Positions 46,932 through 58,433 of a stretch of DNA of 64,000 bases are shown here, in pieces. Location of the stretch: positions 11,251,844 to 11,315,843 of the forward strand of contig CM034234.1 of the NCBI GenBank assembly GCA_019916065.1. The letters run 5' to 3'. The notes under the pieces were generated by a model. It worked only from the letters and a program-made list of their open reading frames with translations. It was not told the origin of the DNA and did no database searches. The position numbers and the translations under genes are program-made. This stretch comes from Vitellaria paradoxa. Taxonomy: Eukaryota; Streptophyta; Magnoliopsida; Ericales; Sapotaceae. Every line of letters starts with the position of its first letter. Positions within the stretch are counted from its first letter, which is position 1.

Positions 46932-47334
46932 CACCACTACAGATTGGCCAATCGGCGAGTGGAAAACTCGGACGACCGCTTTTGGCGGTCACTATAACGT
47001 TATTAGTGACCGCTTAAAGCGGTCGCTATATTGGGCGTCGCTATATTGGGCGTCGCTAATCAAGTGCGCAAAAGGAAAGGCAACGGAAAAATTCGAGACG
47101 GTCGCTAATATCTTTTAGGCGACAATATTAGTGAAGCGGTCGCTAATGCTTTAATTATATCGGGCAGAACGCCCCTCTCTTTTTCCTTTCTTTCCCTCCC
47201 TCTTTTTCCTCTCCCTCCCCCGCGCTCTCTCCTCTCTCCCCCCTGCCCCTCTCTCCTCCCTGCCTTCCTCCCTTTGCTGCCGTTGCCGTAACCGGATGCT
47301 GGCCGCCACCGCCACCGGTAAGTTCTCCCTCTCT

Positions 47335-47376
<42 letters not shown>

Positions 47377-48062
47377 CTTTCTCTTGTTCTTTGTCTCTCT
47401 CTCTCTCTCTTGCTCTCTCTCACTAACAATTTTTTTTTTTGTGTATTAGAGTTATTTGGAGGCCTCATTACCACACCACCAGGTTTGATTTTTTTTTTTT
47501 AGTTTGAATTTTTTTTTATTTTTTGATTTTTCTGTTTATTATTGGATGAATGTAAATAATTTTTTTTTTTTGTTTTTGTTTTTGTGGTTGGGGTTTGCTA
47601 ATTCATCTATGCATGCATGTATATATTATTGTGTGTGTGTTTTTTTTTACTTACTCATTAATTTGTTAGTTTCATATATATGCTGTTAATGTTGGATGTT
47701 GGTTGTTTGATTGGAACGTTTTTTTTTGAATTGTTGGTTGTGAAATGTAATTTTAATTGTTGAAATGTTGCTGTTGAATTTTTTTTTTACTGTGTAATGT
47801 AATTTTTTTATGTATTTTTTTAAATTTTTGTATGTTGCTATTTTTTTTTCTATTTTTTTAATTTTTTTATGTATTTCTAGCGGTCGCTAATTGTCTGACG
47901 TTTTTAACTCAAGCGGTCGCAAGCGCGGTCGTAAAAAATTTAGCGACCACCTAATACTTTTTAGCGACAACCTAAATACGACTCGCTTGTGACGGTCGCT
48001 AAGCCGTCGTTAATACTTTTAGCGGTCGCTGACGGTCGCTAATGCCCCTCTTTCCACTGGTG
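46932..48062. mobile_element. CACTA element 3, 1131-bp deletion derivative with CACCA ends
   Basis: The left end is CACCACTACAGATTGG, aligning with CACTACTAGAGATTGG of CACTA 2. The right end, on the other strand, is CACCAGTGGAAAG, aligning with CACTAGTAGAAAG. TTA occurs at 46929-46931 and 48063-48065 as target duplication. It keeps the GCGACCGC subterminal motifs at both ends and the CT-rich leader (47160-47490), but the transposase genes are gone. It is a non-autonomous internal-deletion derivative of the CACTA 2 family. A 12-base phrase (CGCTATATTGGG) is doubled at 47026-47049. Confidence 0.87.
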
Positions 48063-48065
48063 TTA

Positions 48066-48083
48066 TATATATGTCTATACTTG

Positions 48084-48122
<39 letters not shown>

Positions 48123-49822
48123 ATTATATGCATATAAATCAGTTGTTGTCCGTACAACATGTTGCGCATGTGCAATTTCAATTTTGATTTGTTACATTTA
48201 GGTGGTGCTAGCCAGAAAGGTGATCCTTCCGCCATGCAAAACAAAAGAGTACTAATAAATAAGAATGTAAATGTATATAGCAATGCTATATTCAAGACGT
48301 CTCATTTCATATTTAGTCTTTTATATATAGCATTATATATATCCATAGATTTACACAAATAATTACACAAATAATGATAATAATGTTGAAAAAATAGTGT
48401 TCCTTTTCACTTTTTTTTTTTTTTTTTGGATGTTTAGTACTAGCTAACTAGTGAAATTCATTGGATTTGCGTTCAGCTTGTATCTTTGAAACGACCATTT
48501 TCCTAAATTACACCAATTAACTTTGTAAATCACAATTGAACCTTATTCATTCGGTTGGACTACATCCACTGCATAATTATCCGGCACCTTTCATCGTTTA
48601 TATTTTAGCCGTTGATTTTCAAATAAAAAACATCATCCTACGACTATGATAATTTTGAACAAAATACATTGGTGACTATGAATAGTCATCAATACAATTT
48701 AGATAGGTGGTGACTTATAAAAAAAAAAAAAGAAAAAAACAAAACAAGACAAGACGATGTAGATTAAATCTTATTCATTTCTCTATTGTGCAGATTATGG
48801 CCGGTTTCTCAAGTTTCCATGCATTCAATGAACAATTTCAAGTGAGAAAATTGACCCTTCAGAACCTTTACAATTCCGGGATAGGGGGGGTGTATTGTCT
48901 TTTGTACTTCAACGTTGAAATGTAAATGTTCAACGGCGATATTTTTTTTTAAATGATCAATAATGGAATTATATTTTAATCAAGTTAACTTAGAAAATTA
49001 AATTTTTTGGAGACAATATATTACCATTTGTTCAGCAACAAAAACTTCGTTGCCAGAATTGCCCTCCACATCAACTGAAAATCCAAAAGCGAGTTTGCTA
49101 AGTACAAAAAAACAGAAGGTTATGGTCAGAGAATGGGTCCCCGACCAAAAAATCCTCCGATAGTAAAGTTAGTAAGAGCTTGAAGTATATTTAAAGAAAG
49201 TAAAGAAGCAAATATTAAGTTGACAATAGAGAACGTACCTAAATTTTAAAACTGAGTGTTGTATTTATAGTTAGTCGATATGAATAAATTAATAAACAAA
49301 TGATCGAATTGTAATCATTGTGTATCCTATGTGTATATAATAAAATACGCAATAATCTTTCCCTCTTTAAATACTTTTCAATTTACATTTAATGCATCCT
49401 ATTCTATATTTAATGCGCGTGGGTAAATTGAGCGTCTGAGGAGACTGAAGTTGCCTTCCTAGACGTCCAAATATCATATCTATCTGTCACTTGTAATGAG
49501 GTGAATTAACTAAGTTAACTTTTAAGTAATAAATTTAGTTCATTTATTACTATTTTGTATTTATGGTTAGAATCACACTAACTTGATTTCAAAATGGAAC
49601 CCAATTTCAATTATCCTTTATCTACCCAGCCTCGCCGAGCACTTTCCGATCGCGCTCGGCAGCACGCCACGTGTCTAGAGTTATTTTTATACTAACACCA
49701 TTGAATATTCATACTTCAACAACTAAAATGTAAAAAGTACTATAGCCTCATCTATCCCTGCAATTCGAGCAAGACCATTGGAGATATATAGTTCATTGAA
49801 GATATATATATATATATATATA
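48066..49822. other. Intergenic region between CACTA 3 and the TRIM
   Basis: No gene is supported. It begins with a TA microsatellite at about 48090-48120. The stretch 48176-48235 (CAATTTTGATTTG..GGTGGTGCTAGCCAGAAAGG, shortened) looks like a second copy of the block upstream of P3. Confidence 0.45.
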
Positions 49823-50291
49823 TGTTGCGCACCAAATTGTGCCGCGCCACCGCCGGCCCGCCTGGCCGATATTGTCCCCCTCCTGCGGCCCGGCTCCAAG
49901 GGCGTCGGGGGTTTTGTTTCCTGCTGTGGGGAAAAAGCTTCGATACCAGTGGGAGGAGATGAAACTCCTTATAAGGTGACCTCAGTCCCTGACTCCAGTC
50001 GATGTGGGACAAAACTGGACGCAACATGGCCCCCCAGTCGGGGACTGGGGGACCACAGGCCACATCGGACCTGCATAGGCCACCAAATGTTGCGCACCAA
50101 ATTGTGCCGCGCCACCGCCGGCCCGCCTGGCCGATATTGTCCCCTTCCTGCGGCCCGGCTCCAAGGGCATCGGGGGTTTTGTTTCCCGCTATGGGGAAAA
50201 GGTCTCGATACCAGTGAGAGGAGATGAAACCCCTTATAAGGTGACCTCAGTCCCCGACTCTAGTCGATGTGTGACACATCTGGACGCAACA
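49823..50291 (-). mobile_element. TRIM (miniature LTR retroelement), 469 bp
   Basis: Two direct repeats of 204 bp, 49823-50026 and 50088-50291, each start TGTTGCGCACC and end GGACGCAACA on the + strand, so they have TG...CA ends. They flank an internal region of only 61 bp. ATATA at 49818-49822 and 50292-50296 is the 5-bp target duplication, although it lies in TA-rich sequence. The minus strand is the likely sense strand: it has TTATAAGG inside the repeat and a G-rich tract (CTGGGGGGCCA) just before the 49823-50026 repeat, like a polypurine tract. No coding capacity. The repeats differ at a modest number of sites. The GC content stands out from the flanks. Confidence 0.85.
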
Positions 50292-50861
50292 ATATATATA
50301 TATTGTAATCCGCAAGTGAATATAAGAAATTCTAATGGCTTCTAAGAATTGGTTTGCCATCCCTGTCATTTTATTTTAATTAAAATAAAATTTTAATAAA
50401 AATCTCATGTTTCCCACTTCTAGTATTACAATACGTACACTGGGGAATTTTCGGTGGAACAGTGGATGGGGCAAATATTTGGAAGAGGGCGAAGAGAATT
50501 GGGGAGGTGGAACAATTTCTATTAATTTTTTTAATTGGCTTATACAAAATTATAAAAAACGGAGCTATCTTCTAAACTACCTATATATTAATGCAACTAC
50601 AACTGCATGCATTATTAATCTCATCTACTATCTTCTAAACCACCTATATATTAATACAACTACAACTGCATGCATTATTAATTTCATTTACCAACTACTA
50701 TGCTACGTACCTTTCTAAATTTAATCCTAATTATTAAATGAATTCAACTAAATTTAAATTTTTAAACTTATTTATTACATAAATAAAATATTTATTTATT
50801 ACACATTGGACGTTAACACGTCATTTCTCCTACCTTAATTAACCGGGTAGAATAATAAATA
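50292..50861. other. 3' flank of the subtilase gene
   Basis: It contains a 63-bp tandem duplication (50566-50691) and AT-rich sequence, and should hold the 3' UTR of the subtilase. No gene. Confidence 0.45.
50566..50691. repeat. 63-bp tandem duplication
   Basis: TATCTTCTAAACTACCTATA starts at 50566 and, with few changes, again at 50629. Confidence 0.85.
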
Positions 50862-53156
50862 TCACCATGTCTTGAACATTGGCGACACGGCAATGGGGCT
50901 TCGCACAGTGTGATTTCCCTCATCTTCAATCCAAATAATTGAACCAAACGTCACACTCCTTTCCCTGTCACTAGTATAATGTATGGTAAGAAAGTAGGTC
51001 TGCTTATCATATTTCCTCCGAAAGACCAGCGTCTCCGGCGAGACAGTGACGGTGGAGCCTTTGGGCGCCGCCACCTTAACCCTGTACTTCGCCGCACCAT
51101 CACCAACATTGGTGACAGTCCTTTCAAATTTCCGCACCACCATCCCGGTTCCTTTCGAGTACAAAGCAATAAACGATGGGTAATTGAGATCATCAGACGG
51201 GTTCGAGCAACGGTAACCCTTCGATCTCGTAATAGTCAAGATTTGATTCTTAGTGAAGTTCGTGTGGCAGAGGAGATTCACATAGTCCTGCGGAGTGGCA
51301 TCATATATAAGTCCAGGATCAAGTGCTCGGTTCGGATCAACTTGACCAGCTCCCATTGCTAGCGGAGTAGCAATATCAAAAGCCAAACCAATGTCTCGAA
51401 TTTGATCACCTGTGTTGTCAAGTGGGTCCGCGGTAGTCACCATCGCGGACCTGATCGCAGCCGGACTCCAGCTTGGGTGTGCACCTTTTAGGAGTGCCGC
51501 GATTCCTGAAACATGAGGGCAAGACATCGATGTACCAGTTGCCATGTTGAAGTCACTCGACAAGCCTATGTTCGGACCAATTGAGGAAGCAACTGAACCT
51601 GGAATCCACGAGGCCAGAACTAGCGTTCCGGGAGCCATCAAATCCGGCTTCAAAATCCAAGGATAGCTCGGCGAAGGACCTCTCGAGCTGTAGGAAGCAA
51701 CCGCCGGTGCAGGCTTGGTCCCAACCATGGTCTGTTGAAAGACAATACTAGCCGTTGGTTTAGCATTATTTTGGGCATATTTGATCACGGCTGAGCCATC
51801 CTTGGGCCTAATTACCACCCCGGGATAAGAAAAATAACTGTCCTCGGAAATTTCAGGGTCGTCGGAAATAAATATAGCTGCGGGATAATTTGAAGCTGAA
51901 ATTTGATTAATTTGGGTGAAGAAAGGAACTGTGTTGTCGTTACATATGATGATTCCCCTGGGGGCTTTAGAGGCTTTAGACAACAAGTGTGTTGAATTGC
52001 AAGGTTTTAGGGATTTGTTGTACACGAGAGGGAGGTCGTTGACCAAGGCCCTCGCCGGAAACATGGACCATCCGGAGATGGTTAAGCCGTTCCCCAGCGT
52101 CAAAGTTCCGGCGAACCTCCGGTCTATGGAGCCGGCGGCGACGGTCATGACCCACGGAATTCCGTTGTGTAAGCGTGAAAGGAAAGGCCCTGCATTTCCT
52201 GCAGAGGTGGAAACAAACACACCCTTTTCCATTGCTCCGAAAGAAGCTATGGCAATTGGGTCTTCATACAAAGGAACAACATCGAAACCCATTGAAATGG
52301 AGATCACATCAACCCCATCGGCGACTGCTTGGTCTATTCCGGCGAGGACGTCGGAAGCATATCGTCCTTCTCCTTCATCCCACAAGACCTTATAAATTGC
52401 CAACCGGGCTCTCGGGGCGACCCCTCTGGCTTTTCCGGGGGCGTAGCCGAAGTAGGAAGCGCCTTCGACGTAGTTTCCGGCGACTGTTGAGGAAGTGTGG
52501 GTCCCATGGCCGTCGGTGTCCCTTGCGGAGTTCATGCTGATTGTGATGCTGGGATTTGCTGCTTTAACCCCTTTGTTGAAGTACCTCGCTCCAATGAGCT
52601 TCAAGTTACATAATGAAGAATTGAACTCTTGTCCTTCTTCACACGTCCCTTTCCACCTAGAGGGAACTTTTGTCATCCCTTCGTCCTCGTAGCTCTTGCT
52701 CTCCGGCCAGATGCCGCTGTCGATGACGCCGACGATGACGTCTTTTCCGTAATCGGCGGCCGGCCAGAGGCCGGTGACGGGATTGAGAGAGAGGAACTCG
52801 AAGGTGTGGGTGGTGTCAATCGTGACTTGCCTGTCACCGTAACCGGAGAGGAACCCCGGAGACTTCTCCAGAGTCTCCATTTCCTGTTTTGATAGAACTG
52901 CGCTGAACCCGTGGATTGCGTTGTCGTAAGTGTAGAGGAGACTTGGAGTGGATTGAAAGCCGTCGGATGTTGCAGGAGTCGGAGACTTGATAGAATCAAC
53001 GGTTGAGGAGTACCAGTCGTGGGGGCTATTGAATGCCTTGGGCATGGCTGACTTGTCCATGTGAACAATATAGGTGGACTCCTCTGCTGCTGAGACTAAC
53101 CCAATGTAGAGAGCCGAAACAACCCATGCAAATTTGAGAAGATGAACCAGCTCCAT
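50862..53156 (-). CDS. Subtilisin-like serine protease, SBT1 type (SBT1.9/SBT3-like)
   Basis: One uninterrupted frame of 764 residues, the usual length and intronless state of many plant SBT1 genes. In order: signal peptide (about 1-23); inhibitor-I9 propeptide (about 27-112, STYIVHMDKS to VTIDTTHT); catalytic domain with Asp146 in VIVGVIDSGIWPES, His217 in DTDGHGTH, oxyanion-hole Asn321 in SAGNAGP and Ser543 in GTSMSCPHVSG; a PA insertion (about 355-480) before the serine; and a fibronectin-III-like C-terminal domain (about 655-760, LNYPSF, FERTVTNVG, SPIAVSP). Cleavage near TTHT would give the mature enzyme. All key residues are intact. Such enzymes are secreted to the cell wall and process proteins and peptides; substrate unknown. 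The start at 53156 gives a normal signal peptide. Confidence 0.96.
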   Translation of the reverse strand: MELVHLLKFAWVVSALYIGLVSAAEESTYIVHMDKSAMPKAFNSPHDWYSSTVDSIKSPTPATSDGFQSTPSLLYTYDNAIHGFSAVLSKQEMETLEKSPGFLSGYGDRQVTIDTTHTFEFLSLNPVTGLWPAADYGKDVIVGVIDSGIWPESKSYEDEGMTKVPSRWKGTCEEGQEFNSSLCNLKLIGARYFNKGVKAANPSITISMNSARDTDGHGTHTSSTVAGNYVEGASYFGYAPGKARGVAPRARLAIYKVLWDEGEGRYASDVLAGIDQAVADGVDVISISMGFDVVPLYEDPIAIASFGAMEKGVFVSTSAGNAGPFLSRLHNGIPWVMTVAAGSIDRRFAGTLTLGNGLTISGWSMFPARALVNDLPLVYNKSLKPCNSTHLLSKASKAPRGIIICNDNTVPFFTQINQISASNYPAAIFISDDPEISEDSYFSYPGVVIRPKDGSAVIKYAQNNAKPTASIVFQQTMVGTKPAPAVASYSSRGPSPSYPWILKPDLMAPGTLVLASWIPGSVASSIGPNIGLSSDFNMATGTSMSCPHVSGIAALLKGAHPSWSPAAIRSAMVTTADPLDNTGDQIRDIGLAFDIATPLAMGAGQVDPNRALDPGLIYDATPQDYVNLLCHTNFTKNQILTITRSKGYRCSNPSDDLNYPSFIALYSKGTGMVVRKFERTVTNVGDGAAKYRVKVAAPKGSTVTVSPETLVFRRKYDKQTYFLTIHYTSDRERSVTFGSIIWIEDEGNHTVRSPIAVSPMFKTW

Positions 53157-53213
53157 TGATTGCTTGGCTACTAAAGCTTAAGATTTTGCTTAAAGACTAC
53201 ATGTATTGAGCTA

Positions 53214-53221
53214 TATTTATA
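53214..53221 (-). promoter_or_regulatory. TATA box of the subtilase gene
   Basis: TATAAATA on the minus strand lies about 60 bp upstream of the ATG. Confidence 0.6.
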
Positions 53222-53235
53222 CCTGCTATGTAACT

Positions 53236-53660
53236 TCTATGGGCCCATTTGACGCTCTAAACAATGTGAAAAGCACCAAAAATTTTTAAAAATTTTTAAA
53301 TTTTTTAATACATTTTATATTCCTCGTAATTTGTAAAATTTTATAAATTTATATATGTCTACATATACCAATAAATTTTTTACAAATCCCAATAATATTT
53401 CACAAATCTCAATAATTTTTTTATAAATTTCAATAACTTTTTAACCACTTTTAATAAATTCTAACATAAAACTATTCCAACGAAACAAAAAGAACTATTT
53501 GAACGATTTTTCTCCCCAAAAAGTTGATGTAAAAATCAAAAGGTTTTACTATTCATCTCTGAAAAATATGGTTTGGTGACTAGGTGCCAAACACCAGAAA
53601 AGTTATCCAAACCACATTTTTCGCTGCTTTTTGTTATTTTTCGCCATGCCAAACAAACAT
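53236..53660. mobile_element. Dispersed GTTTGG-type MITE in the subtilase promoter
   Basis: It is related to 58745-59290 in the same orientation: GAAAAGCACCAAAAATTTTT, TTAATACATTTTATATT, TATATATGTCTACATAT, blocks of ACAAATCTCAATAA, and near the end TTTTTCGCCATGCCAAACAA. It starts within 80 bp of the subtilase ATG. Exact ends are uncertain. Confidence 0.55.
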
Positions 53661-53883
53661 TATATATAATATCATCTTCATTTGATATAGGTTGAGTTGG
53701 AAAAAAAAGTTAACTTTTTTCTTTTTGTGTCTGAAAGGAAAAAAAAATTTAATTTTTTAGTAACTAGTTTTTTCGTTTTTTTTTTTAACACTTTTACCTT
53801 TCAAAATTTAAAAGAATTTTAAAATATAAGAGGATAAATTTAACCATTTAAAAAAAAAAGAAAACTTAAAAACTAGTAGCGGG

Positions 53884-54082
53884 TGATAAGATAGGTGATC
53901 AAGGCTAAAGTATATGAGAGTTATTGTACAATACAGCTGTATCAGATATTTCTCTTATAACTATTTCTGTTAGTAAGGGTAACCAATCTAGTTAGTTAGG
54001 ACCTACCTCTTTTCTATATAAACTATATTGTGTAATGATCAATTGAATATATGAGAATAATATAGCTTTCAGTTTTTCTTCA
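53884..54082 (+). repeat. 5' LTR of the Copia element
   Basis: TG...CA ends, 199 bp. TATATAAAC at about 54016-54024 is a plausible TATA box. Confidence 0.9.
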
Positions 54083-54094
54083 TGGTATCAAAGC
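54083..54094 (+). other. Primer-binding site
   Basis: TGGTATCAAAGC follows the LTR with no gap; it fits initiator tRNA-Met except for one base. Confidence 0.85.
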
Positions 54095-54117
54095 CCTAAA
54101 AGCTCAAACGAGCTTCA

Positions 54118-57100
54118 ATGGCGTCTTCTTTATCTTCATCCCTTCCACAAAATCTCACATTTCTTCTATCAAATTTTACATCCTTTATTACAGTGAAACT
54201 TGATTCCACCAATTTCATCGTGTGGAAATCACAAATCGAAAATGTTTTACGAGCCACTGATCTAATTGGTTTCATTGATGGTTTGAATGCACCGCCACCT
54301 GAGATGATTGTTGATTCTAAGAATAGGAAGGTTGATAATCTAGAATATAATCAATGGATTTCAACAGATTGGCACCTGTTGAGCTGCATCATCGCAATGC
54401 TATCACCAACAGTCTATTCAAACATCCTTCATCTTCAAAGATCTCAAGAAGTCTGGGAGTTTCTGATCAAAAGATTCATGATAGTATCTAGATCTCACAT
54501 TCATCATCTGAAAAACAAACTCAGTAGCATCAAGAAATGATCAAATTCGGTAGAAGCTTATCTCCAACAGATTAAAGATATAACAAGCCAATTGGCTTTA
54601 GTTTCTTCTGCAATTAGTGATGAAGATTTGATACTCATTGTTCTTAAGAGTCTACCTGAAGAGTACTCTACCTTCAAAACTACAATTAGGGCCAAATCTG
54701 AGACAATCACCATAGATGAAGTATGTTCACTACTTGTGCTGAAGCAATTCATATAGAGTCTGTTCATAAAATGAATCCTCTTGATCCAACTGTTGCATTT
54801 GCCGCTATAAACAAAAGAAAACCTACCAACACCAGTCCTAATTTCAGTTACGGATCAAATTCTGGATATAGACCACATCAGAGTTTTAACAGAAATTGAA
54901 GGAACTTCAGAGGCAATTATAAAGGCAATTTTCAAGGAAACTTTCATGGTGGTAACAAGCCATACTCTTGGCAACATTTCAGTGCTAATTTTCGAGGACC
55001 AATTCAACCTGTAAACTTCAATGGTGGCAGCCCTAGTTCTGGAAATACTGGTATGGAATGCCAAATATGTGGCAAAGGAAATCATGTAGCTTTTGATTGC
55101 TGGCATCGCATGAATCCTAATTTTAAACCATCAATGCCCTATATCATACCCAATGCTCATCTACAACAAAGAGCATATTCAGCCTACACTCAACCACCTC
55201 GATACAGAGCTCCACACCATGGTTGTTGACTCTACAACCACAACACACATGACTAATGATTTGAGCAACTTGCAACTCTATCAAACTTATCAAGGCCCTG
55301 ATCAGGTTACTGTTGGCAATGGCAACACTCTGGACATACAAAATTCTAGACTGGTATTCTTCCAACTCCTCATCACCATTTCAGGCTTGACAATGTGCTT
55401 CATGTTCCACATGTATCATCTAATCTCTTATCAGTTCATCAACTACGAAAGATAACAATTGCTCCATTACTTTTACCAAAAATTCCTTTGTGATACTGGA
55501 CAATCACACTAAAGCCATCTATGTAAAGGTGATCATGTGAATGGCCTATATCAGTTCCAAGCTATCTCTCACCATCTGCACACATCCGCACCGCTCCATC
55601 TTCACAAACTTGGCACAAAAGGTTGGGGCAATCCACTAACGCCAAGCTTCATCAAGCTCTCAAGAATTGTAGTCTGTCTTTCAATAATGATTTTTCTTCT
55701 CTTTGCACACACTGTTGTGTAGCCAAAAGTCACAAACTTCCATTTACTTTGTCTAATTCTAGAGTTAATGTTCCTTTAGCCTTGATACACTCTGATGTTT
55801 GGGGGCCATTTACTCATGCTAATTCTGAATATACATACTATGTCATTTTCATTGATGATTTTAGTTCCTTTACATGGCTTTGTCCTTTAATTACAAAACT
55901 GAAGTATCTCCACTTTTCTTACAATTTAAGGCCTTTGTGGAAAAACAATTTGGATTTCCTTTGAAATTTTGAGAAGTGATGGTGGGTGGTGAATACACAG
56001 CACTAAATTCAAACAGTTTGTTTTTATCTCAAGGCTACTCACCACACTCAATTAGTTGTCCTCATACCATCTTCCAAAAATGGAATGCAGAAATGAAGCG
56101 GGGGGCATTAAGGCATCTCATTGAAACCCTAATTGCCCTATTTTCACCACTCATCCATTCCACTTCATTTTGGTTTGAAGCCTCTCTATCAGCTACTTAT
56201 CTCATTAACAGACTGCTTACTCCAAAACTAGACACTATTAGTCCATTTGAAAACTTATACCACAAAAATCAGATTATAAACTTCCTCAAAGTGTTTGGAT
56301 TCCTATGTTTTCCTTGGCTTTCGACCTTATACTTCCCATAAAATCCAACCTAGATCTACTCCATGTGTCTTTATTGGCTATCACCCAGCTGCAAAGGGAT
56401 ATAGGTGTCTTGACACCTCCACAGGACACATTTATCTCTCTAGGCATGTAGTGTTTGATGAAAATGTCTTCCCATTTGCATCATCTCTTCCTCACCTCCT
56501 CCCACTCTTACCTAACTTCAACAATTTTTTTGGTCTTCCTCATCTCAACCAACTTCTTCCACAGTGCTTACTTCATCTCATCTTTCTCACTATATACCTT
56601 CATTCCATTCACTTAGGCAGTCTTCACATATATTATCACCAAAGTCTTCCACTCCACCTATATCATTACCTTCATTGACATCTAATCACATATCCCAATC
56701 TCCCACTCAACCAACACTAGACTCATTAATTCCTACTCTCCTTTACATCTCACCATAGAAAATTCTGCTACCTTTCCATCTTCCTCACCTCCCAATTCTC
56801 ATCCTCTACCTCCTACCAATACCTATCCTATGCTTACCTGATCAAAACATGGTATTCATAAACCTAAAACACCAATGTGTCTCTCTGCTCTTGCTCCTCC
56901 TATCTCATCCAATTCCATCACTGAACCAAATCCCACAAAGAAGCACTCTTGTCACTTGATCGGTCTGCGGCAATGTTAAAAGAATACAAAGCCCTTCAAA
57001 ATCAAGGCACTTGGTCTTTGGTTACTGCTCCCCATCAAAAAACATTATTGGTTGTAAGTGGTTATTCAAATTAAGCGTAATGCTGATGGTTCTATTGCTC

Positions 57101-58350
57101 GCTATAAAGTAAGATTAGTTGCTAAGGGGTATTTGCAAGAGGAATGTATTGATTATCAAGAAACTTTCAGTCCAGTGGCCAAGCAGCCCACTGTCAGGAT
57201 ATTGTTCTCTTTGGCTTTTTTACTTTAATTGGTCCATACAACAACTTAATGTGTCCAATGCTTTCCTACATGGACTTCTCAATGAGGAGGGTCTACATGA
57301 CTCAACCCCCTGGTTTTGAAACTGATTCTTCTTCTCATTTGGTTGTAAACTCCATAAGACCCTATGGCCTCAACAGGCCCCAAGGCCTAGTACTCCACCT
57401 TTTTCCTCTTCTCTTATCTCTCTGTAGCTTGTCAAATAGTCATTGTGACCCCTCTCTCTTTGTTTAAAAACAATCTCCACCATTACATACCTTCTTGTTT
57501 ATGTAGATGACATCCTTCTTACTGTCCCACATCCATCCATCATTTCTCGGTGAATCCCACCTTCTCCTCAAAAGACCTTGGTCTTGTTTCCATTTCCTTG
57601 GTAGTTCAGTCACTCATAACCCTACTGGTTAATTCCTTTCACAATCTAAATATTCCATTGACATTCTAGCCAAAGTTGGCATGACTGAGTGCAACCCATT
57701 TTCCTTTCCCTTATCCATTAAACCATCCATGCCCCTCATGCTCATGATCCATATCCTACTCCAGTCTTTATAGAACTCTGGTCAATGCACTACAATACTT
57801 ACCATCACACATCCAGACTTCGCTTTGCTGTAACCAAGCATGTCAACATATGCACTCTCCCACCATTTCTCATTTTGCTGCTGTCAAAAGGTTGCTGTGT
57901 TATGTCAAATGCACTATCTCTTTTGGCCATCATTTACACCTGGTAACTTTACCCTCAATGTCTTCACTGCCTCAGACTCGCTTGTGATTCTCTGATAGAA
58001 AGTCAACAGCTAGTTTTTGTGTTTATTTGGGCATAACCTCATATCTTGAGCTGCCAAAAAGTAACCCACTGTGGCAAAATCCTCCACTGAAGCCGAGTAT
58101 CGTGCTATGGCCCACGCAGCTACGGACAATGTCTTGGCTCAGATGTTACTGTATGATTTGCACATTCATCCTCCCTCTCTTCCATCATGTGGTGTGACAA
58201 CATCTCTGCTCTATCTCTCACCTTAAATCCTGTATTTCATGCTAGAACAAAACATATCGAAGTCGATTCCCATTGTACGTGAACAAGTTGCCAACAAGAA
58301 GCTATTAGTCCATCATATTGCCTCTTCAGATCGATAGCTGACATTTCACA
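54118..58350 (+). pseudogene. Copia gag-pol polyprotein, many stops and frameshifts
   Basis: Gag starts at ATG 54118 (MASSLSSSLPQNLTFLLSNF; later FIVWKSQIENVLRA) and meets TGA at 54538-54540, after which the same frame continues. A one-base loss follows near 54734. The zinc knuckle CQICGKGNHVAFDC is at 55060-55101. The protease motif, normally DSGA, reads DSTT (from 55228). Integrase is in pieces (HSDVWGPF, IDDFSSFTWL at about 55770-55890). Reverse transcriptase has [21 protein letters not shown] and YVDD (57501-57512). RNase H keeps TEAEYRAMA (58086-58112). The order gag-protease-integrase-RT-RNase H is Copia-type. No functional product is possible. Confidence 0.9.
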
Positions 58351-58433
58351 AAACCCTTATCCATTTCTCGTTTTTTCACTTTTCTTCAGTCCAAGTTGTT
58401 AGGTGGAATTCCATCCAATAGCTTGCGGGGGGA

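Noticed and set aside
47151..47474. Minus-strand open frame of Arg/Glu repeats
   Set aside because: It comes from the CT microsatellite in the leader of CACTA 3; simple repeats give such frames by chance.
46935..48062. CACTA 3 starting at the inner CACTAC (46935)
   Set aside because: That start leaves CAC and TTA as unmatched flanks. Starting at 46932 aligns with CACTA 2 and gives a perfect TTA duplication.
49778..50227. 149-residue open frame across the TRIM
   Set aside because: It is a GC-rich frame through a duplicated non-coding LTR, with the same residues repeated in both halves.
49823..50291. Cassandra-type TRIM carrying a 5S rRNA promoter
   Set aside because: The 204-bp repeat has similar TG...CA ends, but I see no 5S A-box, intermediate element or C-box.
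51916..52395. Plus-strand open frames opposite the subtilase gene
   Set aside because: Antisense shadows of a high-GC coding frame; the minus-strand subtilase explains the region.
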